Positions 46,601-57,000 of a stretch of 64,000 nt of DNA are shown piece by piece; positions within the stretch are counted from its first letter, which is position 1, and the number at the start of each line of letters is the position of its first letter. The notes beneath the pieces are model-generated. The model saw nothing but the letters and a program-made list of their open reading frames with translations, searched no databases and was not told where the DNA came from. Source of the stretch: JALEFZ01 sp039817415 (GTDB lineage Bacteria > Bacteroidota > Bacteroidia > J057); the NCBI GenBank assembly GCA_039817415.1, contig JBCBVV010000024.1:1-64000 (forward strand), given 5' to 3'. Position numbers and translations under genes: made by a program.

Positions 46601-46744
46601 AATTACTCTGGATTAGATCCTGAGGTGAGCTACTTCGGAAGTGGGGGAGAAAGCCGAGGAGATGACAATGTAATCCAAGGACATGACTTTGGTAACTATC
46701 CTAATCTAAGGTCCATTACTGTTGGTTTAAGCTTGCAATTCTAA
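43655..46744 (+). CDS. SusC-like TonB-dependent outer-membrane transporter 1
   Basis: 1029 residues. After the signal come a carboxypeptidase-regulatory-like domain (VIKGKVSDENGEALISATVAVQG, to about residue 115), the plug with SIRVRGSSSLNASSDPLVVVDG and SIEILKDASATAIYGSRGSGGVILVTTKKGK, and a large beta-barrel ending in LRSITVGLSLQF. It imports large oligosaccharides with SusD and TonB energy. Two TTGGTTnnCCAA palindromes are in its leader. The SusD gene follows after 20 bases. Given the PL6/PL7 genes around it, alginate oligomers are the likely cargo. It is more distant from the second SusC than a recent duplicate would be. Confidence 0.94.
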   Translation: MNYLLQKIMELAKGVIWLSALCVSFGFISANAQEVIKGKVSDENGEALISATVAVQGTTTGTTTDVNGSFSINAASDAVLVVSYIGYVTQNVPVNGQTNLKINLVEDATTLEEVVLVGYGTVKKSDVTGSVSSVKAEEIQAFPLLNAGQALQGRAAGVVVQTQNGGEPGADISIRVRGSSSLNASSDPLVVVDGFIGAAFPQQNDIESIEILKDASATAIYGSRGSGGVILVTTKKGKAGVPVVEFNSTFSIQNTTNRLDLLDANGFAQYQNMIRTNAGDPPYAQGTENTDWQNEIYRNGNTQNYQLSISGGSNNVNYYFSGTYFDQQGILVNSDFEKIQFLANVDAKVGDRLKIGINSVTSRGEQNGVSTQSSGRDPVGSVNGGGDDVISLAFRFAPDVGRFNDAGNFSQNTVGDDIENPWAVATQIVNETKTDNSRTNMYLDLEILKGLTFKTTLGYRTQNSRQGYFKPQTFVLSAGGAFLETVKRTRLLNENYLTYNTALGKGNLTATVGHSYQKSTTEGLEAGARGLLTDVFSWHNLEAGQIDQRTVDSRFSESEIESVFGRVNLDWADRYLLTATVRRDGASNFAANNKYAIFPSVAVGWKISNESFWVENSTLTNLKLRGSYGLTGNQAIGPYESLSIYRVQPPSEVGGAFGVDLAREANPDLKWETSYQTNVGLDFGLFDDKITFTVDYYNIDTRDLLAIDRASNFYLGTTDLDVLRNVGSINNRGLELSLTSTNINKKNFRWVTALNFARNRNEIIELSGGTELIGSGAPGYFAGGSTYILREGEAIGLFWGLDYQGVYQGGEIPEGTALEAVSFDGNGNPIPGEPLFAEVADEAGEFNGIIDDNDRQIIGDPNPDFTFGFSNTFTYKNFDLNLFFQGSVGGEIYNLTAVQLYNGDSNGLTDLLDSWTAQNTDTDIPRAAIRGRERSSRFVEDGSYLRLKNIALGYNLPSGITEKIRFKSARIAVSAQNILTFTNYSGLDPEVSYFGSGGESRGDDNVIQGHDFGNYPNLRSITVGLSLQF

Positions 46745-46764
46745 TTCAACAAGGAACTATTACT

Positions 46765-48315
46765 ATGAACATGTATAAATATTTTATCACGTTGGCATTA
46801 GGCCTGTCTCTCTGGGGATGTTCTAATTTGGAAGAGAATCCCTTGAGCCAATTGGAGCCGAACGAGCGAAGCATCGATTTAGAAACAGTCGAAACTACTA
46901 TTGCGGGTGCTTATGGCCATTTGTCGGCTAGAGCATTTATGTCCAGAGCATTAGGATTAACCCTCATGCTACGTTCAGATATGGTAGATATTGGAAACCC
47001 TACCACCCGATCTGAAAGAGTGGAGCACGATCAATTCACGCTCTCAGCAAATAATCCCTTGATTTTAAATCCAGCTAATCCTGAGAGAAGTTTTTGGCCT
47101 CGTCTTTATCAGATGGTAAGAGGTGCCAATGAGACCCTTCGTGAGATTGAAGTTCTTGAAGAACAAGATCCCGGTGTACGAGAAGAAATAACAGCAAGAG
47201 CACGATTTATTAGAGGCTTTGCCTATTACCATTTGGTTAGGCTATTCGGAGAAATTCCATACTTAGATGAGACCACAACTACTGTTGAAGCTTCTGTAGC
47301 ACCAAGAACAGCGGTAGAAACCGTCTACGCTAATATCATTGCTGATTTTGAATACGCCAAAGAGTGGTTGCGTGATACACGCGTCGATCGTGCACTTCCT
47401 GGCAAGTCGGCAGCGAGCACATTTCTTGCCAGTGTGTATCTCACCAGAGGTGAATATCAAATGGCTTACAACGAAGCGACTGACATCATCAATAAGGCAG
47501 GCGTTTATGACCTTGAATTGGAGCCCGATTACAGGAATATTTTCCATGCAGAGAATACAGATTTTTCTTCGGAGCCAATTTTTGTTATCGACTTTGTTGG
47601 AACAAATGTGGATGATGAGTCTAGAGACTACCTAGCTGCCTTTACTGGTTTTTATGGTCAGGCAACCTATTATCCTTCTGGAGGCTGGTCTGTAATGGTG
47701 CCAGCTCAGGCGGTATATGATACCTGGGACGATGGGGACTATAGAAAGCAAGTTAACATGGATGATGAAGCGGTTGACAACAGTGGTAACGTGCTTACTT
47801 TTGCCAATTTTTCCAGCCTAGATGGCCGAAATGCCAACCGTCCACATATTTCGAAATACACAGCGATGGCAAGTGATTTGCCACAAGCAAATACCAGTGG
47901 AAGGGATTCTCATTCCAATTACCAACTCATGCGATATGCAGAGGTTCTGTTAATTGCAGCTGAAGCAGCGGCTGAACTTGGAAACAATGCTGAAGCGGCC
48001 ATGTATGTGAATATGATCAGAGAAAGAGCCAGAAATGGCGATGGGACAGGTACTCCATCCGAAGTACCTGCCAACCTTTCGAGTGCTACGGTTGAAGATG
48101 TATTGGAGGAAAGAAGATTAGAGCTTGCCTTCGAGCAGAAAAGATGGTACGACATTGTCCGTAGACGAATGGGAGATGTGGTATTTGGCCCAAATGGCTT
48201 TGAAACCGAGCTTCAGGGTACCCAGAACTTTGACCCATCTAGGGATTACTTGTTACCTATTCCACCCTTGGAAATAACAAATAACCCAAACTTGACCCAG
48301 AATCCTGGTTACTAA
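46765..48315 (+). CDS. SusD-like glycan-binding lipoprotein 1
   Basis: 516 residues. The signal has LSLWGC, so it is a lipoprotein. The body has the SusD helical TPR-like scaffold: an N-terminal part (EENPLSQLEPNER), ARARFIRGFAYYHLVRLFGEIPYLDETTT and a C-terminal RagB/SusD part with SSATVEDVLEERRLELAFEQKRWYDIVRRR. It ends in the typical NPNLTQNPGY. It caps the SusC barrel at the surface. It is co-transcribed with SusC1 and followed by a terminator. Confidence 0.94.
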   Translation: MNMYKYFITLALGLSLWGCSNLEENPLSQLEPNERSIDLETVETTIAGAYGHLSARAFMSRALGLTLMLRSDMVDIGNPTTRSERVEHDQFTLSANNPLILNPANPERSFWPRLYQMVRGANETLREIEVLEEQDPGVREEITARARFIRGFAYYHLVRLFGEIPYLDETTTTVEASVAPRTAVETVYANIIADFEYAKEWLRDTRVDRALPGKSAASTFLASVYLTRGEYQMAYNEATDIINKAGVYDLELEPDYRNIFHAENTDFSSEPIFVIDFVGTNVDDESRDYLAAFTGFYGQATYYPSGGWSVMVPAQAVYDTWDDGDYRKQVNMDDEAVDNSGNVLTFANFSSLDGRNANRPHISKYTAMASDLPQANTSGRDSHSNYQLMRYAEVLLIAAEAAAELGNNAEAAMYVNMIRERARNGDGTGTPSEVPANLSSATVEDVLEERRLELAFEQKRWYDIVRRRMGDVVFGPNGFETELQGTQNFDPSRDYLLPIPPLEITNNPNLTQNPGY

Positions 48316-48337
48316 TTAACGAACCAATAACAGATTT

Positions 48338-48371
48338 ATGAAGTCTTCCATTGGAAGGTGGAAGACTTCAT
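48338..48371 (+). terminator. Hairpin terminator after susD1
   Basis: Arms ATGAAGTCTTCCA / TGGAAGACTTCAT (13 bp) with TTGGAAGG loop and TTTTC behind. Confidence 0.75.
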
Positions 48372-48536
48372 TTTCGAGTAAAATCGTAACGCAAAACTTG
48401 GCTGGTCCATGTCAAAAAGTAGGTATGCTCATAATGCCTCTTTTTTAAATGGCTGTACTGCTTAACAGACTATTTTTTCCTTTCGTGTCTTGGGTATTTT
48501 CCTACACTTATTTCAATCTATTTAAGAATTTCAAGC

Positions 48537-51341
48537 ATGAACGTCATCTGTCAACTTCTTGGGTTAGGTCAAAGGGGATCATCTTTTTCTCCTTCCTTAT
48601 CTAGGTACCTAGTGCTGTTGTTGTGTATTACACTTGCTAGTTCTTCTACCGCACAAGGCCTAGATCCAAGTCTTCCACCAAGTGGAAATTTCAATCTTTC
48701 TTGCTGGAAACTTACCCGCCCCAATCAGCAGGAAAAGAATGAATCTATTCTTTCGAATGGTTATTACGTAGAAGGTGAATTCTACACTGACTCCGTAACA
48801 GGTGCCATGGTTTTCTGGTGTCCCAATGATGGGTTGACCGGAGGAAGTACCTACCCACGGAACGAGCTCAGAGAGATGATGCGCTGTGGGGACAACAGCA
48901 TAGGTACGCAGGGGATCAATAAAAACAACTGGGTGTTCTCATCGTCCACCCTAGCTAATCAGCGAGCAGCAGCAGCAGTGGATGGTATCATGACGGCAAC
49001 TGTCGCTGTAGATCATGTGTCTGAGACCTCGGATGCAAGTTTCAAGGTCGGGCGGACCATTGTCGGACAGATACATGCATCTGACGATGAGCCTTGCAGG
49101 ATATATTATCGGAAATTACCTGGCAATACCAAGGGATCTATTTATTTCGCTCATGAACCTACTACAGGCTCTGAGCAATGGTACGAAATGATTGGGAGTA
49201 GAAGTGATAATGCCCCCGATCCGGTTGATGGAGTGGCTTTAGGGGAAAAATTTAGCTACGAGATTAGAGCAATTGGGAATCTACTAACGGTAACCATCAT
49301 GCGCGATGGCAAGGACGATGTTGTCCAGGAAGTGGATATGTCTGAAAGTGGCTTTGCCGATGATTGGATGTACTTCAAAGCTGGGAACTATAACCAGAAT
49401 AATGCTGGTGATCCAGGCGAATATGCTCAGGTATCTTTCTATTCACTAGATATTAAACACTTTGAGCCAGTTCCTCCATCGGCTTTCCCTGCCCCCTCTG
49501 ATATTCCTAGATTTCAACCCTTTCTTGCCGAGTGTAAGCTTCAGGCTCCTACGAGCTCTACTTTAGCTTCAAAAGCGACCCTGAACAATGGATATACCCA
49601 TCCTACCTATTTTCAGGTGGTAAATGGTGACAAAGTCTTGTTCAATCAATCAGGTGATAGCCGTCGAACGGAACTTCGTAATGAAACCAACTGGAATCTT
49701 AATGATCAGAATCGATCGCTGCATGGCAAGCTTGATATTGTGAACCAGACCTGTGATCAAGTTACCGTGTTGCAGATTCACGATGATGCCAATGCCGGTA
49801 ATGGACCGAATAAGCCCTTATTAAGAATTTATAAGCACAATGCTAAAGGACCCCTTAATCACATTTGGGCAGCAGTTAAAACTGATAATGGAGGGTCTAA
49901 CACCACACATATAGATTTGGGAGAAGATCCAGGTGGGTACTTTACCTGTGATATTAAATTGGTTGATGGAAGAATGATCATTGATTTTGAAGGAGAGGAA
50001 AAGGTAGATGTGGATGTTTCTTTCTGGACCTTTCCAAGCTATTGGAAGGCAGGAGCTTACCTTCAGGATAATGGTGAGGCCACTATTTATTTTGATGAAC
50101 TCTTTGAAGCGGATGGCTCCCCACAAAACTATTCTCCATCTGTTTCAATTACTGATCCCATCAACGGGACCAATATTTTGCCGGGCACTGATCTTACCAT
50201 TAACGTTGCGGCTGAAGACGCGGATGGGACCATCAAAATGGTAGAATTTTTTGAAAGCGGAAATAATAAAATTGGACAAGATTCAACCGCACCCTATTCT
50301 TTTACCTTGGATAATGTGGCGGAAGGGACCTATACCTTTTCAGCTAGGGCAGTTGATAACGAGGGAGTATCTAGAATCTCGACAAGCTCCAATATTACGG
50401 TGCAGGTACCGGTTTTTGTGACGGGAGTGGACTTAGCCAAGGTAACTGGGCCCATTGCCGTTGGAGCGAATATTCAGTTTGAGGCAATTGTCTCTCCTGC
50501 TAATGCAACCAATCAAGATTTGGTATTTGAAACGGATGATGCGAGTGTTGCAACAGTAAGTGAAACAGGCCTATTGACGGCCATATCCGAGGGGGTTGTG
50601 ACCCTTACGGTGACAACCGAAGATGGGAATTTTGCCGACAAAAAAACCATTGAGGTAATTAGACCTTCCAGCGATTTTAACTGGGCATTAGGCCAGCCAG
50701 TAGTGGGCTCTGGTACACCTGATGGAGATAATGTTGAATCTAATATTGTAGATAATAATATCCGTACACGGTGGTCTATCAGTGATTTTCCACAGTCGGT
50801 TACTATTGACCTAGAGGGAGACATCAACATCTCACAGACTGAAATTCTCTGTTATGAGGATAGAGCCTATCAGTTTATCATTGAAGGAGCATCAAATGAA
50901 GACGGACCTTATACAACCATCGTGGACAGGTCAGATAATACCATTCCTGGTACTGCACTCGCTCCCATCGTAAATGCAGTAGATGGGGTAGAAGCCAGAT
51001 ATGTCAGAATCACTGTATCAGGTGCGAAAGACTACACTGGACCATGGATTAGCCTGACAGAAATGAGGGTATTTGGTACAGGTGAAAGAACCTACAAAGA
51101 CGAAGAAGAAGGGAATACAGGACTCCTCCTAGGTCCCAATCCTGCAACCTCTGAAGTAACCATCAAGGCCGGAGAAGAATATACTAGTGTTTCTGTTTTT
51201 GACAGAACAGGGAAAAAACTCATCCAAGAAGAGATTGATCAGGAATTGATCTTGGATATTCAATCGCTTCCGGCTGGTCTTTACCTGGTCAAAATTGAAG
51301 GAGAGGGTGAGCCAGAAATCATCAAATTGATCAAATTTTAA
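48537..51341 (+). CDS. Alginate lyase with two PL7 catalytic domains and T9SS tail
   Basis: 934 residues. After the signal (to about residue 40) come two PL7 domains. The first (about 45-310) has R108 in YPRNELR, Q178-I-H180 and Y285 in YFKAGNYNQ. The second (about 325-528) has R377 in RRTELR, Q413-I-H415 and Y508 in YWKAGAYLQ. These are the Arg, Gln-His and Tyr that the family uses, so both look active. Behind them are an Ig-like domain (VSITDPINGTNILPG), a Big2-like domain (VATVSETGLLTAISEG), an F5/8-type-C-like carbohydrate-binding domain (ALGQPVVGSG to EMRVFGTG) and the T9SS sorting domain (LGPNPATSEVTI to the end). The enzyme is secreted and surface-bound. Confidence 0.93.
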   Translation: MNVICQLLGLGQRGSSFSPSLSRYLVLLLCITLASSSTAQGLDPSLPPSGNFNLSCWKLTRPNQQEKNESILSNGYYVEGEFYTDSVTGAMVFWCPNDGLTGGSTYPRNELREMMRCGDNSIGTQGINKNNWVFSSSTLANQRAAAAVDGIMTATVAVDHVSETSDASFKVGRTIVGQIHASDDEPCRIYYRKLPGNTKGSIYFAHEPTTGSEQWYEMIGSRSDNAPDPVDGVALGEKFSYEIRAIGNLLTVTIMRDGKDDVVQEVDMSESGFADDWMYFKAGNYNQNNAGDPGEYAQVSFYSLDIKHFEPVPPSAFPAPSDIPRFQPFLAECKLQAPTSSTLASKATLNNGYTHPTYFQVVNGDKVLFNQSGDSRRTELRNETNWNLNDQNRSLHGKLDIVNQTCDQVTVLQIHDDANAGNGPNKPLLRIYKHNAKGPLNHIWAAVKTDNGGSNTTHIDLGEDPGGYFTCDIKLVDGRMIIDFEGEEKVDVDVSFWTFPSYWKAGAYLQDNGEATIYFDELFEADGSPQNYSPSVSITDPINGTNILPGTDLTINVAAEDADGTIKMVEFFESGNNKIGQDSTAPYSFTLDNVAEGTYTFSARAVDNEGVSRISTSSNITVQVPVFVTGVDLAKVTGPIAVGANIQFEAIVSPANATNQDLVFETDDASVATVSETGLLTAISEGVVTLTVTTEDGNFADKKTIEVIRPSSDFNWALGQPVVGSGTPDGDNVESNIVDNNIRTRWSISDFPQSVTIDLEGDINISQTEILCYEDRAYQFIIEGASNEDGPYTTIVDRSDNTIPGTALAPIVNAVDGVEARYVRITVSGAKDYTGPWISLTEMRVFGTGERTYKDEEEGNTGLLLGPNPATSEVTIKAGEEYTSVSVFDRTGKKLIQEEIDQELILDIQSLPAGLYLVKIEGEGEPEIIKLIKF

Positions 51342-51362
51342 GGATTCAAATGATATAAGCAT

Positions 51363-51401
51363 AGATGATGCATCTTTTCACACATAAAGGGTGCATCATC
51401 T
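51363..51401 (+). terminator. Hairpin after the PL7 gene
   Basis: Arms AGATGATGCA / TGCATCATCT with a 19-base loop, followed by TTGTGTT. The T-run is poor, so termination may be partial, and the PL6 gene begins 48 bases later. Confidence 0.5.
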
Positions 51402-51448
51402 TTGTGTTAATTGGCCTTATTGAGAATCGCTACTGACAGCCTACTACT

Positions 51449-53383
51449 ATGAGACTTGCTCTGTTAATTTCTTTGCTCTTCCTTCATGGGCTTGTGCTTT
51501 CCCAAAGCCGCTATGAAGTTTCCTCAGGTCTGGAGTTCGGTACGGCTCAGAGACAAGCCAGTGCAGGCGATACAATCGTTTGGAAATCAGGTGTTTATTT
51601 CGATGTTCGGATGGATATCAACACCGATGGCTTAACCGTAACTGCAGAATCATATGGAACAGTCTTGTTTAGTGGTGTGTCTAGACTCATTATCAATGCC
51701 GATCATGTTACTTTTTCTGGCTTTCAATATGTTGGCGGATATATCGGAAACCTAGATGTCATCAGGGTTTATGGGAGTGATGTATTGATTACCCATGTGA
51801 ATATTCAGAACTACACAAGCTTCAAATACCTCCGAGTATATGAGGAATCCAGAAGGACGACCATTAGTTATTGTAATTTTGAAAATCGTCTCAATTTAGA
51901 CGATCAGAACATCCTCTCCATATTAGTAGACAATGAACCTGGCTATCATAAGATTCAATATTGTTCATTCAAGAATTTTGAAGGGATAGGTCTTGATGAG
52001 GGGATTGAACCCATCAGGATTGGCGTCAGTTCACAAGGCGAGTTGGATAGTCGAACCTTGGTAGAATACTGTTATTTCACAAGGTGCAATGGTGACGGTG
52101 AAATCATCTCACACAAGTCCAGGCAAAACGTATATCGATATAATACCTTCGAAAATAACCCAGTATCTGAACTTGTTCTACGGCATGGTGATGAAGGTAT
52201 TGTGTATGGCAACTTTTTCCTCAATGGGATGGGAGGAGTTCGCATACGTGAAGGTTCTCATCATTTTATCTATAACAATTACTTTGAGGACCTGGATAAA
52301 AGAGTCATTTTTCTCATGAACGATCCTGTTGATCCCTTGAGTGATATTCACATTTACCACAATACCATTATTCATTCTGAAGAAGTAAGATTGGGAGGTA
52401 CAGGCAATAACCCACCCAGCCGCGTTACCCTAGCGAATAATGTGTTTGCAAATCCTGTTGCTAGCTTATTTCAAGAAGACACCGGAAATGAAACCTGGAT
52501 AGGAAACTATTCCTTTGGCAATTTAGGTATTGGACTGCCATCAGGAGGACTAACCAACAGGGACCCTCAACTGACTATGAATATCGAGGGATTTTTTCAG
52601 CCAGATTCTAACAGTTCTCTTTTAGCTTCTGCTACTGCTGGCTATCCCGCGATTCCTCTTTTTCTATCGATGGATTATGATCATGAGATGATGCTTGATG
52701 TAATGAAAGCTTCAAGACCTACCACCATACCTAACCGAGCAATTGGTGCTTCTGAATTTTCATCTACCATTCCAGTCCAGCCACATGCAACTGAAATGAA
52801 TACCGGTCCCACCTACTTATTTGATAGCCTAGTCAATTATGTAGCAGCCAATACCTCACAACTCTATGTAGGGGGAGAAGGCGACAATAGGTCCATTAGG
52901 ATTTCCAGCAACATCAATTGGACCCTTACAAGCAATAACAACTGGATATCAACCAGTCTTTCATCTGGATTTGGGGATGCCCAACTCAATATAACGGTTG
53001 ATAAAAATGATGAGAACATGAATAGATCAGGTACGCTGACCCTTGTAGGGGATACGCTATCGTTGATCATTAGGGTGAATCAAGATCTGGGTAATCCGCT
53101 TAATATACTCGAAAACTCTGGGAGCGAAATGCTTTTGTATCCAAACCCAACAGATGGAAGCCTAAGCCTGAAGAATTTACCAGCAAAAACCTACAGTGCT
53201 CATGTGGAGCTACTTGATTTGGCTGGAAGAAGGCTTCTATCAACGAAGTATCGAATAGAAAACAAGGAATTGAGAGTTGAATTAGCCCAGTTGTTGCCAG
53301 GCACCTATTTAATGCATGTAAAATGCATGAGTCAAAATGGGGTAGTTTTTAAGGAGCTGTCCCATAGGGTTACGAAATACTAA
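51449..53383 (+). CDS. Polysaccharide lyase family 6 with BACON-like module and T9SS tail
   Basis: 644 residues. Signal (to about 19), PL6 beta-helix (about 20-440; K223 in SHK and R245 in VLRHG are the catalytic pair), then a BACON-like module (about 470-550, IRISSNINWTLTSNNNWIS and RSGTLTLVGD), then a T9SS sorting domain (LYPNPTDGSLSL to the end). It is a paralogue of the PL6 at 35878: long stretches such as FENRLNLDDQNILSILVD and YHKIQxCSFKNFEG are shared. BACON domains are usually linked to glycan or mucin binding. It is on the same strand as PL7 and follows it closely, so it is probably read from the same operon. Confidence 0.92.
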   Translation: MRLALLISLLFLHGLVLSQSRYEVSSGLEFGTAQRQASAGDTIVWKSGVYFDVRMDINTDGLTVTAESYGTVLFSGVSRLIINADHVTFSGFQYVGGYIGNLDVIRVYGSDVLITHVNIQNYTSFKYLRVYEESRRTTISYCNFENRLNLDDQNILSILVDNEPGYHKIQYCSFKNFEGIGLDEGIEPIRIGVSSQGELDSRTLVEYCYFTRCNGDGEIISHKSRQNVYRYNTFENNPVSELVLRHGDEGIVYGNFFLNGMGGVRIREGSHHFIYNNYFEDLDKRVIFLMNDPVDPLSDIHIYHNTIIHSEEVRLGGTGNNPPSRVTLANNVFANPVASLFQEDTGNETWIGNYSFGNLGIGLPSGGLTNRDPQLTMNIEGFFQPDSNSSLLASATAGYPAIPLFLSMDYDHEMMLDVMKASRPTTIPNRAIGASEFSSTIPVQPHATEMNTGPTYLFDSLVNYVAANTSQLYVGGEGDNRSIRISSNINWTLTSNNNWISTSLSSGFGDAQLNITVDKNDENMNRSGTLTLVGDTLSLIIRVNQDLGNPLNILENSGSEMLLYPNPTDGSLSLKNLPAKTYSAHVELLDLAGRRLLSTKYRIENKELRVELAQLLPGTYLMHVKCMSQNGVVFKELSHRVTKY

Positions 53384-54008
53384 TGGTAAGATTTTTCCCT
53401 AAGAATGGTCATCCATCGTGAATGATGTAATCATCCAAGTCAATAGGCAGTCAATACATCAATTCTAAGCCTAGTTTCTCTCTTACTACGATTTTTCCAG
53501 CCTTAAGTGTTTCATTTTTTGGGACTCAGGTTGATTTGTCTTCCCATAGATGCACGACCAAGTTTACAGGCTTTTGGGGAAACAGTCGCTAGGTACTTCT
53601 TTGCTCATCGTGAACAAAAAAATTGGCCTATAAAAACCACTCGAATCTCTTTTATTTCTATTAAAAATTGGCTATGTTACATATATAATAATTGGTTCGC
53701 CAATTTGGTTCACTAGATTGGTGTTCCAGTTATTTACTGATTTATTGACACTACTACAAAAGCTAATTCTTATGAAATACCATTCTCAAGGGAATAGGAG
53801 TGGACCCCCACGTACCTATTTACCCTCTCTCCATGATCAGGAGGAAAACTAATTCAAATAGACTTAACGAAAATCTTTATACGGCTGGTTAGCCGGTTTC
53901 ATCTTTCATTTCCTCAACAATGAAAAGAGAGGACCGCTATGGGCTTTTGCCTGGCTGACTGGGTCATTTTGACTTTAACTTTTCTACTAAACTAAACTAT
54001 CAATTCCA
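53384..54008 (+). promoter_or_regulatory. susC2 leader with palindrome and half-site
   Basis: TTGGTTCGCCAA (53692-53703) and a half-site TTGGTTCACTAG (53705-53716, spacing 13) stand about 300 bases before the second SusC start. The first 300 bases hold no gene that I can support. Confidence 0.6.
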
Positions 54009-57000
54009 ATGAAATTTACATGGACATTGTTTTCGATGCTCTTTGTCGTGATTTCAGGATTTGCCCAAAGTGGCAATATGCTGAAGGGATCGGTAACAGA
54101 CGAAGGAAACAACAAACTTGTTGGGGTATCGGTTGCCATTACCGGAACTAACAAAGGAGCACTAACTGATTCGGAAGGAATTTTCCAAATTGAAGTGAAG
54201 GAAGGGGACGTTCTCCGCTTTGCTTATTTGGGATACGAAACCCAATCGGTCACGTATACAGGACAGACCAATTTGAGTATCAAGATGAAAGAAGATGTTA
54301 CTCAATTGGATGAAATTGTGGTGGTTGGATACGGTACACGTAAAAAATCTCACAATACAGGTGCCATCTCTCAAGTAGATGGTTCTGAGGTGGCAGCCAT
54401 ACAGGCCAATCGAGTTGACGATGCACTAGCGGGTAAATTAGCTGGTGTATTGATTCAAAATCAGGATGGTGCCCCTGGTGCTGATCCTAAAATTCAAATT
54501 AGAGCTGCTTCCTCTATCTCTGGCGATTCAAATCCTCTAATTGTCGTTGATGGATTCCCTATTTCAGGAAGCTTGGCAACTGTTAACCCCAATGACATTG
54601 AAAGCCTTGAGGTATTAAAAGATGCTGCCTCTGCTGCCATTTATGGTTCACGAGGAGCAAATGGTGTAATCCTGGTTACCACCAAAAAAGGGAAAACTGG
54701 AAAAGCCAGATTGAGCTACAATGCATATGCCAGTACATCTAGCAGGTACGTTGGAGATAACATCAACCCAACAGCTGGAGAGTGGGCAAGCTTCTTAGAA
54801 GAAGGGGTAGCCAATGGTACCCTAGATATATCTGAACTAGATCCAGCCCTCCTCAACTACAGAATTGATGCCTACAGAAATTCACCTGATGTGGTTGCTG
54901 TGGAAGATTGGTTATTCCGCCAAGGATACAGTACCAATCATGATTTGAGCATTAGCGGAGGTACAGAAGACGTGAAATATTTCGCTTCTCTTGGCTATCT
55001 GAATACAGAAGGTATTGTGATCACTCAAGGATTTGAGCGGTACAATGCCCGAATGAATGTAGATGCCAAATTGACCAATAGAATAAAAGCTGGTTTGAAT
55101 ATCAATGGCTTCGTTGGTAACAGAGACATTGTAGGTCATGACATGCGAGATCTATTACGTGCTTACAGCATTCACCCGATTTATCACACTGAAGCTTCTA
55201 TTGCCTTTGTCCAGCAATTGGACCAGCAAGCACAGTCTTTGGGACTATCTTCTTTTGATTCTGGATTCAGAGGGGGAGATGATGCTCCTTGGAACAGTAG
55301 TATTTATACCCTGCAGCCTGGTATGACCGCACAAGATTGGCATTATGGTAGATCTGGTAACGGTATTGGAGGTTCTGGTGATGCTGGACCTGCAACTAAA
55401 CTAGATAATACCGATCGCTGGCAAAGAACCCTATTTGGGAACCTAAGCTCATATTTGCAGCTAGATATCGTCGATGGATTGAACCTAAGAACCGTATTTG
55501 GTGCTGATATCAGAGACACAAGAGATTACTTCTGGAGAGGTTTAGAATTTGACTCAAGGGCGAGAACTACTCAAACTGCCTTGGATCAAACAGATGTGAA
55601 GCGTTCCTCACTTTTGAGTGAAACTACTTTGAATTATGCCAAGGTGATCGGTAAGCACGATATTTCTGCCGTGGCAGGTTTTGAATTCCAGAACTTCTAT
55701 ATCACCGGGATTGCCCTCGAAGGATCCAATGTTCCTTTTGGTCAGCCTGAGAACTTCGCCCTTCTTGACCCTGCAGATATTGCCGTTTCAGAAAGAGATG
55801 AGACCATTGCCAGACAGAGTATCTTTGGTCGAGTAAACTACGCCTTTGATAACAAATATTTGGCTTCTGTTTCTGTGAGAAGAGACGGTGATTCTCGCTT
55901 TGGTGCCAATAACCGATTTGAGACCTTCCCTGCTGTTTCTGTAGGTTGGAATGTTCATAATGAAGGATGGTACAACTCAAGTTTCTTGACAGATATTAAG
56001 CTGAGAGCAAGTATTGGTACCTTGGGAACTACTTCTTTCCTAGGTGCATACAATTCACTAAGCCTGCTGAACCCTCAAGCCGCTGTATTAGGAAACGCCT
56101 TCCTGATTCCTTCAGATATCGCGAATCCTGATCTAACCTGGCAGACCAACAGAGAAACTAATGTTGGTTTCAATCTTGGTTTCCTAAATAATCGATTCAC
56201 CATTGGATTCAACGCTTACTCCTCCAACATTGAGGATATCCTGATCAACCAGAGTGTATCTGAGGTGTTTGGTACGACTTCTATTGCCTTGAATTCTGGG
56301 GACGTGAGAAGTTCTGGCCTTGAATTTGAATTTGGTGCAGGCATTATCCAGACTGGAGATTTCCGTTGGACCGTAAATGCCAATATCACTACCGTAAATT
56401 CGGAAATTACAGACTTGGGAGATTTGACAGAGTTACCAGGGGTTATTTATGGACAATCTGGTAGAGGTCCTGTTTTCAGAAACTACGTTGGTGGAGAAAT
56501 TGGTGAAATGTGGGGATTGGAGACAACTGGTGAAGTTGAAATGCAATATGTGGCTGACCCAACTGAGTATGTAGGTAAGCAGAGTGGATACAGTTATGTC
56601 GTTGACCAGAATGGGGACGGTGTGATTGACAGAACCAGAACTGTTGAAGAAGGAGGTGACTTGGTGAAAATCGGGCAAAACACACCTGATTTCTATTGGG
56701 GATTGAATAGCCAGATGTCCTACAAGAGCTTTGATCTATCCATGCAGTTTCAGGGTGCTCAAGGAGGAGAGGTTTATAACATCGATCCTCTTTACTACGG
56801 ATCTCAGTGGGGACGTGCACTTGTTCCTTCTTTTGATTCTGATGGTACTGGTATTGCTGACAACAATGGACAGCCTTATGCTAGAAACCGTGATCAAACG
56901 GATGCCATGATTCAGGACGCTTCCTACATCGCCTTGAGAAACCTTACGATTGGATATAACCTAAACAGCTCTGCGACAAGTAAGCTAGGAATTGGTTCTG

